Part shown: positions 1 to 8,741 of the stretch, piece after piece
Numbering within the stretch: the first letter of the stretch is position 1
How the letters are laid out: every line of letters begins with the position of its first letter
Source of the DNA: Intestinibacter sp964449895
GTDB lineage: Bacteria > Bacillota > Clostridia > Peptostreptococcales > Peptostreptococcaceae
DNA: 64,000 nt
Assembly (NCBI GenBank): GCA_964449895.1
Contig: CAYVBY010000002.1
Coordinates: forward strand, 124,001 to 188,000
Direction of reading: 5' to 3'
Notes under the pieces: model-generated
The model's input: the letters and a program-made list of their open reading frames with translations, nothing else
Databases searched by the model: none
What the model was told of the DNA's origin: nothing
Program-made: the position numbers and the translations under genes

Positions 1-388
1 ATACTCCTGCTCCAAGTATCATGATTATTCCAAGTATTATTATCCATTTATTTTTAAAATATTCCATAATACTTACCCACACTGTAGTAGCTGTCTGAGT
101 ATGACCACTTGGAAAAGAATAACCTGTAGCAGTCTCTATCCTCATAGATTCCAAACCTTCACTTCCTATCGGTCTTTTAACCTTTAGAGTATCTTTTATT
201 ATTGAGTTTATAGTTATACTGCTTATAAGAGCAAATAAAAGCCTTTGACCACATTTTTTGTCTATACACCAATATAAAACTGTAGCAATTAATATAACTG
301 ACATAGTCTCTGTGCATATTGTAAAAGTAGTAAATAACATGGTTAATATATCACTTCTTATACTTTGAAAAAATAAAAGTATTTCCAT
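1..388 (-). CDS. PAP2-superfamily phosphatase (partial, C-terminus off the left edge)
   Basis: The frame was read directly from the sequence: it opens at the ATG at 388 and runs off the window, giving 129 residues. It shows the first two PAP2 acid-phosphatase motifs: KxxxxxxRP as KDTLKVKRPIG near residue 70, and SGH as YSFPSGHTQ near residue 95. There are hydrophobic membrane segments before and after. Members of the family remove phosphate from lipid phosphates such as phosphatidate or undecaprenyl pyrophosphate at the membrane. The third motif (the catalytic His) would lie beyond the edge, so substrate and integrity cannot be judged. Family assignment is strong. Confidence 0.85.
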   Translation of the reverse strand, partial: MEILLFFQSIRSDILTMLFTTFTICTETMSVILIATVLYWCIDKKCGQRLLFALISSITINSIIKDTLKVKRPIGSEGLESMRIETATGYSFPSGHTQTATTVWVSIMEYFKNKWIIILGIIMILGAGV

Positions 389-508
389 ATTTATACACCT
401 TTCTATTTTATCATTTTATATTTTTAATCTGTCTATTTTTAAATATATCTATTAAAGTTTATTTTTACCAATTTAACATGTAAATATTCCTTATATATGC
501 TTTATACG

Positions 509-548
509 GAAAAAGACTGCTCAAATGAAATATCATCTTCTGCAGTCT
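509..548 (-). terminator. Intrinsic terminator of hpt
   Basis: Read on the minus strand, AGACTGC pairs with GCAGTCT, an inner ATGA/TCAT stem lies between them, and a run of T follows directly. It lies about 35 bases after the hpt stop codon. Confidence 0.8.
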
Positions 549-583
549 AATCTCTACTTAATTTATTATTCGGTTAAAATATT

Positions 584-1108
584 TTAAACATCTTCAACCA
601 CACCAATATATGGTAAGTTTCTGTATTTTTCAGCGTAATCTATTCCGTATCCAACTATAAATTTATCTTCTATAACAAATCCTACATAGTCAACATGAAT
701 GTTTGCTTTTCTTCTATCTGGTTTATCTAAAAGAGTACATATTCTTAAAGATTTTGGTTCTCTTACATTTAATTCTCTAGTTAAATTACTTAAAGTTAGT
801 CCTGAATCGATTATATCTTCAACTATTAAAACATTTTTTCCTTTTATATCTACATCTAAATCTTTAAGTATTTTTACTGTTCCTGAAGATTCTGTAGAGT
901 TTCCATAACTTGAAACACTCATAAAATCTATATTTACATCTAAATTTATTTCTCTTATTAAATCAGCAACAAATACACTTGCACCTTTAAGTATACCTAC
1001 CACTAATAAATCTTGTCCTTCGTAATCTTTTTCTATTTGTTTTCCTAATTCAGCTACTTTTGCCTTAATTTCTTCTTCAGACAACATTACTCCTGTAATC
1101 TTAAACAT
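584..1108 (-). CDS. hpt: Hypoxanthine(-guanine) phosphoribosyltransferase
   Basis: Cytoplasmic purine salvage enzyme that transfers ribose-5-phosphate from PRPP to hypoxanthine or guanine. The 174-residue length is normal for a bacterial HPRT. Visible motifs are the early LLVVGILKGASVF loop, the SVSSYG flexible-loop region near residue 65, and the PRPP signature VLIVEDIIDSGLTL near residues 93-106. The C-terminal FIVGYGID segment that closes the active site is also present. The start is supported by an AGGAGG site about six bases upstream. It stands as a single gene with its own terminator; no neighbouring tilS or ftsH is seen. Confidence 0.95.
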   Translation of the reverse strand: MFKITGVMLSEEEIKAKVAELGKQIEKDYEGQDLLVVGILKGASVFVADLIREINLDVNIDFMSVSSYGNSTESSGTVKILKDLDVDIKGKNVLIVEDIIDSGLTLSNLTRELNVREPKSLRICTLLDKPDRRKANIHVDYVGFVIEDKFIVGYGIDYAEKYRNLPYIGVVEDV

Positions 1109-1355
1109 CTTTATCCTCCTGAATACGCATTTGGTTATATTATATATTTTATTTAAAATTGTATCAATACAAAATTTTTTTTATAAAACTAAGTCATTCC
1201 TACAGATTCTAATTATAATTACTTTTTTTAATTAAATCAAATCTTTTTTGCATTTTTTTTTATTATTTTAAGATAAATTTATATTTATTTAATTAAAGTA
1301 AAAATAAGTTTTTATAGATATTTTTTCAATCCAAAAATTATGATTATATATAATA

Positions 1356-1384
1356 TTGATTATATTTGTTTATATATTTATACT
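1356..1384 (+). promoter_or_regulatory. Predicted sigma-A promoter of the aminotransferase gene at 1423
   Basis: TTGATT, a 17-base spacer and TATACT, about 38 bases before the start codon. The rest of the 1109-1422 gap is A/T-rich divergent spacer in which nothing else is seen. Confidence 0.6.
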
Positions 1385-1422
1385 TTTATATATAAATAAA
1401 ATAGTTTAGAGGAGGCCTAAAA

Positions 1423-2499
1423 ATGAGTGTAAATCACGGAGCAAACTTACACGACTTATCTAGTAAATATGGTTTTTCAAAAGATGAGTTTATGGATTTC
1501 AGTTCCAATATAAATCCATTTGGAACTTCAAATAAAGCAAAAGAATATGTTATTAATAATATAAATATGGTATCTATGTATCCAGATCCTGAATACATAA
1601 ATTTAAAAAAATCTATATCTGCATACTGTAATTGTTTAGAAAATAATATTGTTTTAGGTAGCGGTGCAACTGAATTAATTTCATCATTTATAAAGACAAT
1701 CAGTCCTAAAAAAGCTTTACTTTTATCACCTGCATATTCTGAATATGAAAAAGAATTAAATAAAATAAGTTGTGAAGTTACAAAATATTTTTCAAAGGAA
1801 GAAAATAATTTTATAATAAATAACAAAGAATTAGTACAAGAAATAAATAAAGGCGATTACGATTTAACTATAATCTGTAATCCTAACAACCCTACAGGAT
1901 TTGCCTTTTCTAGAGAAGAAATAGAATATATATTAAAAAATACTAATTGCTACATTATGATAGATGAAACTTATATAGAATTTACTGAAACAAATATTTA
2001 TTCATCTACTAAATTAGTAGATAATTATAATAAATTATTTGTAATAAGAGGAACATCAAAATTTTTCTCAACTCCTGGTATTAGACTTGGATACGGACTT
2101 ATAGGAGATAAAAATGTTAAAGACTCTATAAATAAAAATTTAGATTTATGGAATATAAATATAATCGCATCTTCAATGGGCGAAATAATGTTTTTAGATA
2201 ATGAATTCATATCTAGCACTATAGATGCCATGCTTAGAGAAAGAGATTATCTAAATAAAGCTTTAAATGAAATATCTGATTTAACAGTATATCCTAGTAA
2301 AGGAAACTTTATACTATGTAGAATAGATTCTAAAAAATTTACTGCAAAAGAACTTAGAGAAAAATTAATCCCTAAAAAAATAATAATTAGAGATTGTAAT
2401 TCTTTTGATGGACTTTCTGAATACTACTTTAGAGTATGTATATTAAAGCCTGAAGAAAATAGATTACTTATGAAAAATCTAAAAGAATTATTCCACTAA
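1423..2499 (+). CDS. CobD/HisC-like class I aminotransferase
   Basis: A PLP-dependent fold-type I enzyme of 358 residues. The opening SVNHGANLHDL followed by DFSSNINPFG is characteristic of the threonine-phosphate decarboxylase (CobD) and histidinol-phosphate aminotransferase (HisC) branch. CNPNNPTGF (near residue 155), the MIDETYIEF aspartate region and the Schiff-base lysine in RGTSKFFSTPGIRLGYG are all present. No cobalamin or histidine genes are nearby, so the exact substrate cannot be decided. It could make aminopropanol phosphate for B12 or act as a general aminotransferase. A GGAGG site precedes the ATG and a terminator follows directly. Confidence 0.8.
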   Translation: MSVNHGANLHDLSSKYGFSKDEFMDFSSNINPFGTSNKAKEYVINNINMVSMYPDPEYINLKKSISAYCNCLENNIVLGSGATELISSFIKTISPKKALLLSPAYSEYEKELNKISCEVTKYFSKEENNFIINNKELVQEINKGDYDLTIICNPNNPTGFAFSREEIEYILKNTNCYIMIDETYIEFTETNIYSSTKLVDNYNKLFVIRGTSKFFSTPGIRLGYGLIGDKNVKDSINKNLDLWNINIIASSMGEIMFLDNEFISSTIDAMLRERDYLNKALNEISDLTVYPSKGNFILCRIDSKKFTAKELREKLIPKKIIIRDCNSFDGLSEYYFRVCILKPEENRLLMKNLKELFH

Positions 2500-2530
2500 A
2501 AAAACTGCCTATTAAAGGCAGTCTTTTTAG
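2500..2530 (+). terminator. Intrinsic terminator
   Basis: ACTGCC and GGCAGT pair across a 7-base loop, followed by CTTTTT. It starts directly after the stop codon of the aminotransferase. Confidence 0.85.
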
Positions 2531-2639
2531 TGAAATCATATCCTTTTGGGGATAAGAAATACAATTTCATTCGGCATTTTAAAAGTTTTTAAATTTGCCA
2601 TTTAAGTGGATATTTTAATTTTAGTTGATATCAATTTTA

Positions 2640-2921
2640 CTAAGAAATTTTTCTAAGCTCTTCTATATTACAAAGCCATATTTTGAAAAATTCCTGTTCT
2701 TTTTGTTCATTGTAAACTTTCTTTATAGATTCTCTTGCTGCATCTCTTACTTGACTATTAGAGTCATTTAAACCTTCTATAATTTTACAAAGTGCATTTT
2801 TATTATCTGTAAAATTACCAAGTGCTGTATATGCAGCAGCTCTTATCTTATAATTATTTGATTTTGTACAAGCTATCAATTTTTCTATTAAAGCATCCTT
2901 TTGTTCAATCTGAGTATTCAT
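2640..2921 (-). CDS. Small HEAT-repeat protein
   Basis: 93 residues, helical throughout. Two HEAT-like units are visible: IRAAAYTALGNF near residues 27-38 and VRDAARESIKKV near residues 58-69. Each has the Arg-x-Ala-Ala pattern and preceding helix typical of HEAT/PBS-lyase repeats. Such short repeat proteins usually mediate protein contacts; no catalytic residues are seen and no partner can be named. The start has a clear AAGGAGG site. It stands alone between two unrelated plus-strand aminotransferase genes. A short TATCC/GGATA hairpin lies downstream near 2540. Confidence 0.7.
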   Translation of the reverse strand: MNTQIEQKDALIEKLIACTKSNNYKIRAAAYTALGNFTDNKNALCKIIEGLNDSNSQVRDAARESIKKVYNEQKEQEFFKIWLCNIEELRKIS

Positions 2922-3190
2922 TAATAATCCTCCTTCATAAATTAAAAATTATGCCCTCTAGATTTTTTATTCAATAACCCTTAACTTTTATTTTATGATT
3001 TAATTATAGATTTCAAATATGAACTTAATATAAATAATTAATTATATTTTTATTAAAAAATCTTAATATTCATTAAATTTTTTCTAAATTTTCTGTATAT
3101 TTTGACATAAAATTATTTTTTTATATTATATAAAAAAATTTTTCGTATATAATTATATAAATAGATACATAACTAAGGGGGCACAACATT

Positions 3191-4381
3191 ATGAAATACA
3201 ATTTTTCAAACAGATACAAAAATTTAAAACCATCTCCAGCTGGAGATATATTAGCTATGATGGGAGATCCTACTTTAATTAAATTTTCAGGTGGAAATCC
3301 TGCCAGTGATTCTTTTCCAATAGACAAAATAACTGAGTTTTCCAATGATATTCTTACTAATAAACCTCTATCAGTATTAGAATATGGATTAACTGAAGGT
3401 TATCATCCTCTACTTGAAGAAGCCAAAAAATTCTTTAATAGAGATGGAAATGTTGTAAGAGATGACGATATGATGGTATGTACTTCTGGTAGTCAACAAA
3501 TTGCTGATTGTTTAGCTAAAGTTATATGTAACGAAGGTGATATAGTTTTAACTGAAGATCCTTCTTTTCTTGGTGTTCTTGATTCAATAAGAAGTAATGG
3601 AGCTAATTTAGTTGGAGTTAAAATGGAAGATGACGGAATAGATTTAGCTGATTTAGAAGAAAAACTACAAATGAAACCTACACCTAAATTTATATATGTA
3701 ATACCTAATTTCCAAAATCCAACTGGTATAACAATGTCTTTAGAAAAACGTAAAGCTGTTTATGAGCTATGTAAAAAATATGGTGTATTAATATTAGAAG
3801 ATAATCCTTATGGTCAATTAAGATTTAGCGGAGAATCTGTACCACCTATAAAAGCTTTTGATGAGGAAGGTATAGTAGTTTATGCTGCTAGTTTCTCTAA
3901 GATAATAGCCCCTGGTATAAGAGTTGCTTGTGCTGTTGGTAAACCAGAAATATTATCAGCTATAAAGAAAGCAAAATTCTTAAATGATGTACATAGTACT
4001 ACTTGGAGTCAAGTAATATGTGAAAGAATTCTTGCTACTTGCGATATGGATGCTCATATAGAAAAATTAAAAGAAATCTATGGAGCTAAAAATAAAATTA
4101 TGCAAGATGAAATGGCTAAAAACTTCCATCCAAGTGTTAAATACACTAAACCTGAAGGTGGAATGTTCGTTTGGGTTACTCTACCAGATGGAATAGACAT
4201 GAATCAATTTGTAGCTGAAGCTTTAGAAAATAAAGTTGCATTAGTTCCTGGAACTGCATTTTTAGCAGATACAACTATGCCTAGCCAAAGCTTTAGAATG
4301 AATTTCTCTACTCCGTCTACAGAAGATATAATCAAAGGTATAAAAATACTTGGAGAATTAACTTATAAATATTGTAAATAA
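3191..4381 (+). CDS. PLP-dependent aminotransferase, 2-aminoadipate/MocR-like class I
   Basis: 396 residues resembling the catalytic domain of LysN-type 2-aminoadipate and broad amino-acid aminotransferases, without a GntR DNA-binding domain. Diagnostic segments are LEYGLTEGYHPLLEEAKKF near residue 55, VIPNFQNPTGITMS near residue 175, LEDNPYGQLRF, and the PLP lysine in AASFSKIIAPGIRVA near residue 240. The C-terminal substrate-binding arginine lies in SFRMNFSTPS. It probably moves amino groups between 2-oxoglutarate and an amino acid; substrate is not resolved. An AGGGGG site precedes the start and a strong terminator follows. Confidence 0.85.
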   Translation: MKYNFSNRYKNLKPSPAGDILAMMGDPTLIKFSGGNPASDSFPIDKITEFSNDILTNKPLSVLEYGLTEGYHPLLEEAKKFFNRDGNVVRDDDMMVCTSGSQQIADCLAKVICNEGDIVLTEDPSFLGVLDSIRSNGANLVGVKMEDDGIDLADLEEKLQMKPTPKFIYVIPNFQNPTGITMSLEKRKAVYELCKKYGVLILEDNPYGQLRFSGESVPPIKAFDEEGIVVYAASFSKIIAPGIRVACAVGKPEILSAIKKAKFLNDVHSTTWSQVICERILATCDMDAHIEKLKEIYGAKNKIMQDEMAKNFHPSVKYTKPEGGMFVWVTLPDGIDMNQFVAEALENKVALVPGTAFLADTTMPSQSFRMNFSTPSTEDIIKGIKILGELTYKYCK

Positions 4382-4400
4382 TTTAGATTATTTTATTATA

Positions 4401-4439
4401 AAAAATGGAGTACAATTTAAAAATTGTACTCCATTTTTT
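4401..4439. terminator. Bidirectional terminator between convergent genes
   Basis: A perfect stem, AATGGAGTACAAT with ATTGTACTCCATT, flanked by A-runs and T-runs. It serves the plus-strand aminotransferase and the minus-strand lipoprotein gene. Confidence 0.9.
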
Positions 4440-4447
4440 AGGTAAAT

Positions 4448-5005
4448 TTAATCTATTTTATTAGAATCTTCATAGTTTTGTTCGATTTTTTTTAATTCTT
4501 GCTCATAATTTTCTCTATTAAAATTGTAGGTTTTTACATATGCAATATTTTGACCTACAACATTTTCACCTGGTTTTGTATAATTAGTCTTCGAATATGG
4601 CCATACCACACCTACTTCTACTCGTATTTTGTCCACATTTTTATTTTCATATAATTTATCTATTTTTTCCACAACTTCTTTATTAGTTTCAGTTTCTATA
4701 TTTTTATAAATCTGTCTTCTTTGTTCTTTGATTTCATCGATTTCATTTGTTTTTAATGTATTTTTATAATTTTCTATAGAAGGAAGTTTAGCAATATGAT
4801 ATATATAAGTTCTATCATCTTTATTTTCCTTCTCATTTATAAGGACTACACCTTTTCCTTTTGAATTATTATATTTTCCAAAAGCTTGTATTATTGCATC
4901 TTTTTCATTATCTAATTCAGAAATATCTACTTTAGAATTATCACTACATCCAACTGAAAAAACGACTATTAAATAGACTAATAATAAACCTATTTTCTTT
5001 TTCAT
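4448..5005 (-). CDS. Putative lipoprotein of unknown function
   Basis: 185 residues. The N-terminus MKKKIGLLLVYLIVVFSVGC has a charged start, a hydrophobic core and a cysteine at position 20, preceded by Val-Gly. The -3 residue is Ser rather than the usual Leu, so the lipobox is imperfect. The remainder is charged and rich in Lys/Glu/Asn, with no recognised catalytic motif. It would be anchored on the outer face of the membrane. An AGGAGA site sets the start, and the DUF1232 gene lies just upstream in the same direction. Confidence 0.65.
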   Translation of the reverse strand: MKKKIGLLLVYLIVVFSVGCSDNSKVDISELDNEKDAIIQAFGKYNNSKGKGVVLINEKENKDDRTYIYHIAKLPSIENYKNTLKTNEIDEIKEQRRQIYKNIETETNKEVVEKIDKLYENKNVDKIRVEVGVVWPYSKTNYTKPGENVVGQNIAYVKTYNFNRENYEQELKKIEQNYEDSNKID

Positions 5006-5049
5006 AAAAAATCTCCTTTTTTTAAAAACTCATATTATTAATTTATTTT

Positions 5050-5439
5050 TTATTGTTCATCTTCCATTTTCCAATTTACATCTTCAATTATTTTTGATTT
5101 TGGACTATTCTCAAAGCTTTTTTTGTAGTTTAAAATCTCTTCATTTATTATCCCCACTGACCAAATCAAAATAAGTAAATCATCCAAAAATCCTAATCCT
5201 CCAAGTAAAACTTCTGGTATAAAATCAATACTAGATGCAAAATAAGCCACTGTTATTACAAAAGTAGATATTATCTTTAATTTTGAAAATACATTATATT
5301 CTCTATCTGTAAAAAGATCTGGAAGCGTAAATAAATTCTTTACAAAAAAAATACCAAAACCTGATTTTTTAAATCTAACTAAAATATTTTTTAACAAGTC
5401 CAATAATTTATTGATAACTTTAAAAAAATTATTATCCAT
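5050..5439 (-). CDS. DUF1232 (YkvA-like) membrane protein
   Basis: The conserved DUF1232 core is visible as YFASSIDFIPE followed by GGLGFLDDLLILIWSVG, predicted to be membrane associated. The function of the family is unknown. An earlier in-frame ATG exists at 5454. The GAGGAG ribosome site lies between the two ATGs and serves the second, so the protein is taken as 129 residues beginning MDNNFFKV. The downstream lipoprotein gene follows at about 45 bases, suggesting co-transcription. Confidence 0.75.
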   Translation of the reverse strand: MDNNFFKVINKLLDLLKNILVRFKKSGFGIFFVKNLFTLPDLFTDREYNVFSKLKIISTFVITVAYFASSIDFIPEVLLGGLGFLDDLLILIWSVGIINEEILNYKKSFENSPKSKIIEDVNWKMEDEQ

Positions 5440-5735
5440 TTTTTCTCTCCTCATTTTTAAAATTCATATAATATTATACTACTTTTTTATTAGTTCTATA
5501 TTATATATTTTCTAGTTTATAATAATTTTTTGTTTACAATTACTTGTTATTAATAATAGCTTAATTTTAAAAAGTATTACAATACAATTTCCTTATATGT
5601 AAGAAAATTGTAAGATAACAAAATATTTATTCTAAAAATTTAGATTTAAATTAAATTATAAATATTTTACCCAAATCGATATCAAAATGTTGTAAAATAT
5701 AAATGTAGATACTATTTTAGGGAGGTAAAATTATT

Positions 5736-6245
5736 ATGTTAAGCAAAAATTTAGAAACTGCTATTAACGATCAAATAACTTTTGAGTTATATTCTTCTTA
5801 TACTTATTTAGCTATGGCTGCTTACTGTGAATCTATAGATTTAAGTGGTTTTGCTAATTTCTTTAGAGTTCAAGCTAAAGAAGAAATCGATCACGGAATG
5901 AAATTTTATGATTATGTATTCCAAAAAGGTGCTACTGTAATTCTTGGCCAAATAGACAAACCAAAAGAAACTTATACTGATATAGTAGAAGTATTTGAAA
6001 CTGGTCTTGCTCATGAAGAATTAGTAACTAAAAAAATATACAACATAATGGATATAGCTACTGACGAGAAAGAACATGCTACTATGAGTTTCTTAAAATG
6101 GTTCATAGATGAACAAGTTGAAGAAGAAGACAACTTCACAACTATATTAAAGAAAGTAAAAAGATGTGCAGATAATCCACACGCATTATATATGTTAGAC
6201 GATGAAATGGCACAAAGAGTTTATGTAGCTCCAGTTGCTGAATAA
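5736..6245 (+). CDS. ftnA: Ferritin, bacterial non-haem type
   Basis: 169 residues, the usual length for a bacterial FtnA subunit that forms a 24-mer storing ferric iron. The ferroxidase residues are visible: Glu in TFELYSSYTYLAM near position 17, Glu and His in KEEIDHGMKF near 50-53, Glu in HEELV near 94, and the WFIDEQVEEE segment near 126-131. An AGGGAGG site precedes the ATG. It is a single-gene unit closed by a strong terminator. The long A/T-rich upstream gap (5455-5735) may hold an iron- or peroxide-responsive site, but no convincing Fur or PerR box was found. Confidence 0.95.
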   Translation: MLSKNLETAINDQITFELYSSYTYLAMAAYCESIDLSGFANFFRVQAKEEIDHGMKFYDYVFQKGATVILGQIDKPKETYTDIVEVFETGLAHEELVTKKIYNIMDIATDEKEHATMSFLKWFIDEQVEEEDNFTTILKKVKRCADNPHALYMLDDEMAQRVYVAPVAE

Positions 6246-6265
6246 TAATAGAAAAAATGTGTTAT

Positions 6266-6306
6266 AAAAGAGGCATCGACATATTTTTATGCGATAGCCT
6301 CTTTTA
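6266..6306. terminator. Terminator between ferritin and lysR
   Basis: AAAAGAGGC pairs with GCCTCTTTT, with an inner ATCG/CGAT stem, flanked by A and T runs. It can act in both directions. Confidence 0.85.
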
Positions 6307-6383
6307 TATATAATATATATTTATACTTAATATACATCTAAAGCTATAAACCATATCTCATAACTTTATTTTAAACACTCTTT

Positions 6384-7274
6384 TTATATAGATTCTAATA
6401 CATATTTCATTTCTTCCGCAAATCCACTTATTTGAGGTGTCATCACTTTATTTTTATAAGTTACAACTTGAACCTGTTGAACAATATCAAATTCAGGTAT
6501 ATTTACAACACTTAACTCTCCTTTATCAATATATTCACTTACAGTATAAGCTGGCAATATTGATAAATAAGGTCCCACTTTAACAAGATCTCGTGCCATA
6601 GATGCACTTTGTAATTTCAAAAAAGTATTTATATCAATATCATATAATGCTAAACAATGTTTAAATCTTAAAATATAAGGAGCAGTATCCTCCATCAATA
6701 TAAAATCTCTACCTGAAATATCATGAATAGATACTTCTTTTTTCCTAGAAAGTACTTCATTTGAATTACAAACAATTAAAATCTTAGCAGTATTAGAATA
6801 AAGACAATTCCACTCTGATTTAATAAGTGGTTCACCAATTAAACATGCAATATCTATTTTTCCTTTTTTTAAAGCTTCTTGTAATTCTGAAGTTCCATCG
6901 ACAGTAATCTCTATCTTTACTTTTGGAAAACGCATGTGATACTTCTCTATGATTTCTTTAAATATAATTTCAAAAATCGACTCTACTATCCCAACTTTTA
7001 AAGTTCCCCCAAGACTTTCTTCAGTTCCTTTAAAATTTTGTATTTTTATAGCAGTAGATACAATTTGTTGTGCATATGGCAAAAGTTCTTCTCCATATTG
7101 TGTAAGCGATACACGATGTCCTATTCTATCAAAAAGAGGCACTCCTATTTCATTTTCTAAATTTTGTATCTGCATACTTACATTTGATTGTGAATATCCA
7201 AGAATTTGAGCTGACTGTGTAAAGTTTTGAGTAGCTGCAACTTGTAAAAATGATACTAAATTTCGAATCTCCAT
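6384..7274 (-). CDS. LysR-family transcriptional regulator
   Basis: 296 residues. The N-terminal winged helix-turn-helix reads FTQSAQILGYSQSNVSMQIQNLE near residues 18-40, followed by the linker helix and a two-lobed effector-binding domain. An in-frame ATG lies 13 codons upstream, but AGGAGA is placed correctly only for the MEIRNLVSF start chosen here. The gene is divergent from the Cys/Met-type lyase at 7487 with about 210 bases between them. LysR proteins usually control the divergent gene and themselves in response to a pathway metabolite, so regulation of that lyase is inferred. Confidence 0.9.
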   Translation of the reverse strand: MEIRNLVSFLQVAATQNFTQSAQILGYSQSNVSMQIQNLENEIGVPLFDRIGHRVSLTQYGEELLPYAQQIVSTAIKIQNFKGTEESLGGTLKVGIVESIFEIIFKEIIEKYHMRFPKVKIEITVDGTSELQEALKKGKIDIACLIGEPLIKSEWNCLYSNTAKILIVCNSNEVLSRKKEVSIHDISGRDFILMEDTAPYILRFKHCLALYDIDINTFLKLQSASMARDLVKVGPYLSILPAYTVSEYIDKGELSVVNIPEFDIVQQVQVVTYKNKVMTPQISGFAEEMKYVLESI

Positions 7275-7384
7275 AATAAATTCTCCTATCAATACCGTTA
7301 TATTTATATACACATAGTATAAAAAAAATTAAAACTTCTATCAATATTTTTTATTAATATAATTAAAACTATTAATTTTACATA

Positions 7385-7414
7385 TTGACAATTTTAATAT
7401 ATTATTTATATAAA
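7385..7414 (+). promoter_or_regulatory. Predicted promoter of the Cys/Met-type lyase
   Basis: TTGACA followed after 16-18 bases by TATATAA. A 12-base perfect palindrome, TAAAGGCCTTTA, lies at 7432-7443 just downstream and could be a regulator site. No clear LysR T-N11-A box could be fixed. Confidence 0.55.
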
Positions 7415-7486
7415 CAGGAAAATATTTATTCTAAAGGCCTTTAAAATTAGTTTCCTTAAAATCGAATTATATTGGGGGTAACTAAA

Positions 7487-8665
7487 ATGCAAGAAAATAT
7501 AGGAATTCAAACAAAAGCTGTACACGCAGGAGCTCGTAAAGATGATACATTTGGTGCAATAAACGCGCCAATATATATGACATCAAATTATCGTATACCA
7601 ACTGATGGATCATCTATAGATTGGAGTGGCATAAATAGCAATATATATGCTCGTAATAGAAATGTAAATCAAATGATTTTACAAGATAAATTATGTGCAT
7701 TAGCAGAGGCAGAAGATTGTGCAGTATTTGCAAGTGGTGTAGCTGCATTAACAGCAGTATTTACTTGCTTTGCACATACTGGAGATCATGTAATAGTATC
7801 AGAAGTATGCTATAGTGCAACAAATCTATTATTCCGTGAAATATTACCACAAAGATACAATATAGAAGCTACTTTTGTAGATACAACTGATACAGAAGCA
7901 GTACGCAAGGCAATAAGAAAAAATACTAAATTAATTCATATTGAAACACCTGGAAATCCAACTACAGAAATAAGTGATATAGATGAAATATCAAAAATAG
8001 CACACGAAGCAGGAGCTCTATTATCAGTAGATGCAACATTTGCAGGTCCAATAAGCATACGTCCACTAAAACATGGTGCAGATTTAGAAATACATAGTAT
8101 GACAAAATATATAAATGGACATGGAGATTCACTAGGTGGCTGTGTAATGGGAAATAATGAATTATTAGCAAAAATAAAAGAAGAAGCAATGGTTAACTAC
8201 GGTGGAATACTTAGTCCATTTAACGCATGGTTGATTTCTCGTGGACTTACTACTTTACCTCTAAGAATGAAACAACATTGCTCAGTAGCTTTAAAAGTAG
8301 CTCAATTTTTAGAACAAAGTCCTGCAGTAAGATTCGTATGGTATCCAGGATTAGAAAGTCATCCTCAACATGAACTAGCTAAAAAATATATGAACGGTGA
8401 ATATTCAGGTATGATATCATTTGATATAAAAGGTGATGAAGCTACTCATACAAAATTCCTAGATTCACTTAAATATATAACTCATGCAGTATCATTGGGA
8501 GATATAGAAAGTCTTATAGTTTACTACGATAAAAATAGTGATAAACTTCCACATTATCCAAGTATTTATAGAGAAGGTTTCTTTAGATTTAGTGTTGGTC
8601 TTGAAGATGCGGAGGATTTAATAGCTGATTTAAACAATGCTTTTAAAGCTTGTGGATTAATTTAA
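7487..8665 (+). CDS. Cys/Met metabolism PLP lyase (methionine gamma-lyase / cystathionine gamma-lyase family)
   Basis: 392 residues. The PLP lysine lies in EIHSMTKYINGHGD near residue 204. The phosphate-binding YARNRN segment, the ASGVAALTAVF loop and the IETPGNPTTEISD motif fit the gamma-lyase family, which breaks C-S bonds of methionine, homocysteine or cystathionine. The active-site Tyr is kept, but the Cys typical of methionine gamma-lyases (YGCT) is Ala here (YSAT), so strict methionine gamma-lyase activity is uncertain. The GGGGG site fits the ATG at 7487 rather than the TTG five codons earlier. The divergent lysR suggests substrate-controlled expression. Confidence 0.85.
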   Translation: MQENIGIQTKAVHAGARKDDTFGAINAPIYMTSNYRIPTDGSSIDWSGINSNIYARNRNVNQMILQDKLCALAEAEDCAVFASGVAALTAVFTCFAHTGDHVIVSEVCYSATNLLFREILPQRYNIEATFVDTTDTEAVRKAIRKNTKLIHIETPGNPTTEISDIDEISKIAHEAGALLSVDATFAGPISIRPLKHGADLEIHSMTKYINGHGDSLGGCVMGNNELLAKIKEEAMVNYGGILSPFNAWLISRGLTTLPLRMKQHCSVALKVAQFLEQSPAVRFVWYPGLESHPQHELAKKYMNGEYSGMISFDIKGDEATHTKFLDSLKYITHAVSLGDIESLIVYYDKNSDKLPHYPSIYREGFFRFSVGLEDAEDLIADLNNAFKACGLI

Positions 8666-8685
8666 TAACATTAAAATATATTTAA

Positions 8686-8720
8686 AGGGGTATCGAAAAA
8701 GTTAATTTCTCGATACCCCT
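8686..8720. terminator. Bidirectional terminator
   Basis: An 11-bp perfect stem, AGGGGTATCGA with TCGATACCCCT, between the convergent lyase and MFS genes. Confidence 0.85.
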
Positions 8721-8741
8721 ATATATATTTATCGTATTTAA

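Noticed and set aside
1434..1826. 130-codon minus-strand frame within the CobD/HisC-like gene
   Set aside because: It is antisense to conserved aminotransferase motifs and lacks its own start signal.
5600..5720. Fur or PerR box before ferritin
   Set aside because: Only partial A/T-rich matches were seen, which are expected by chance here.
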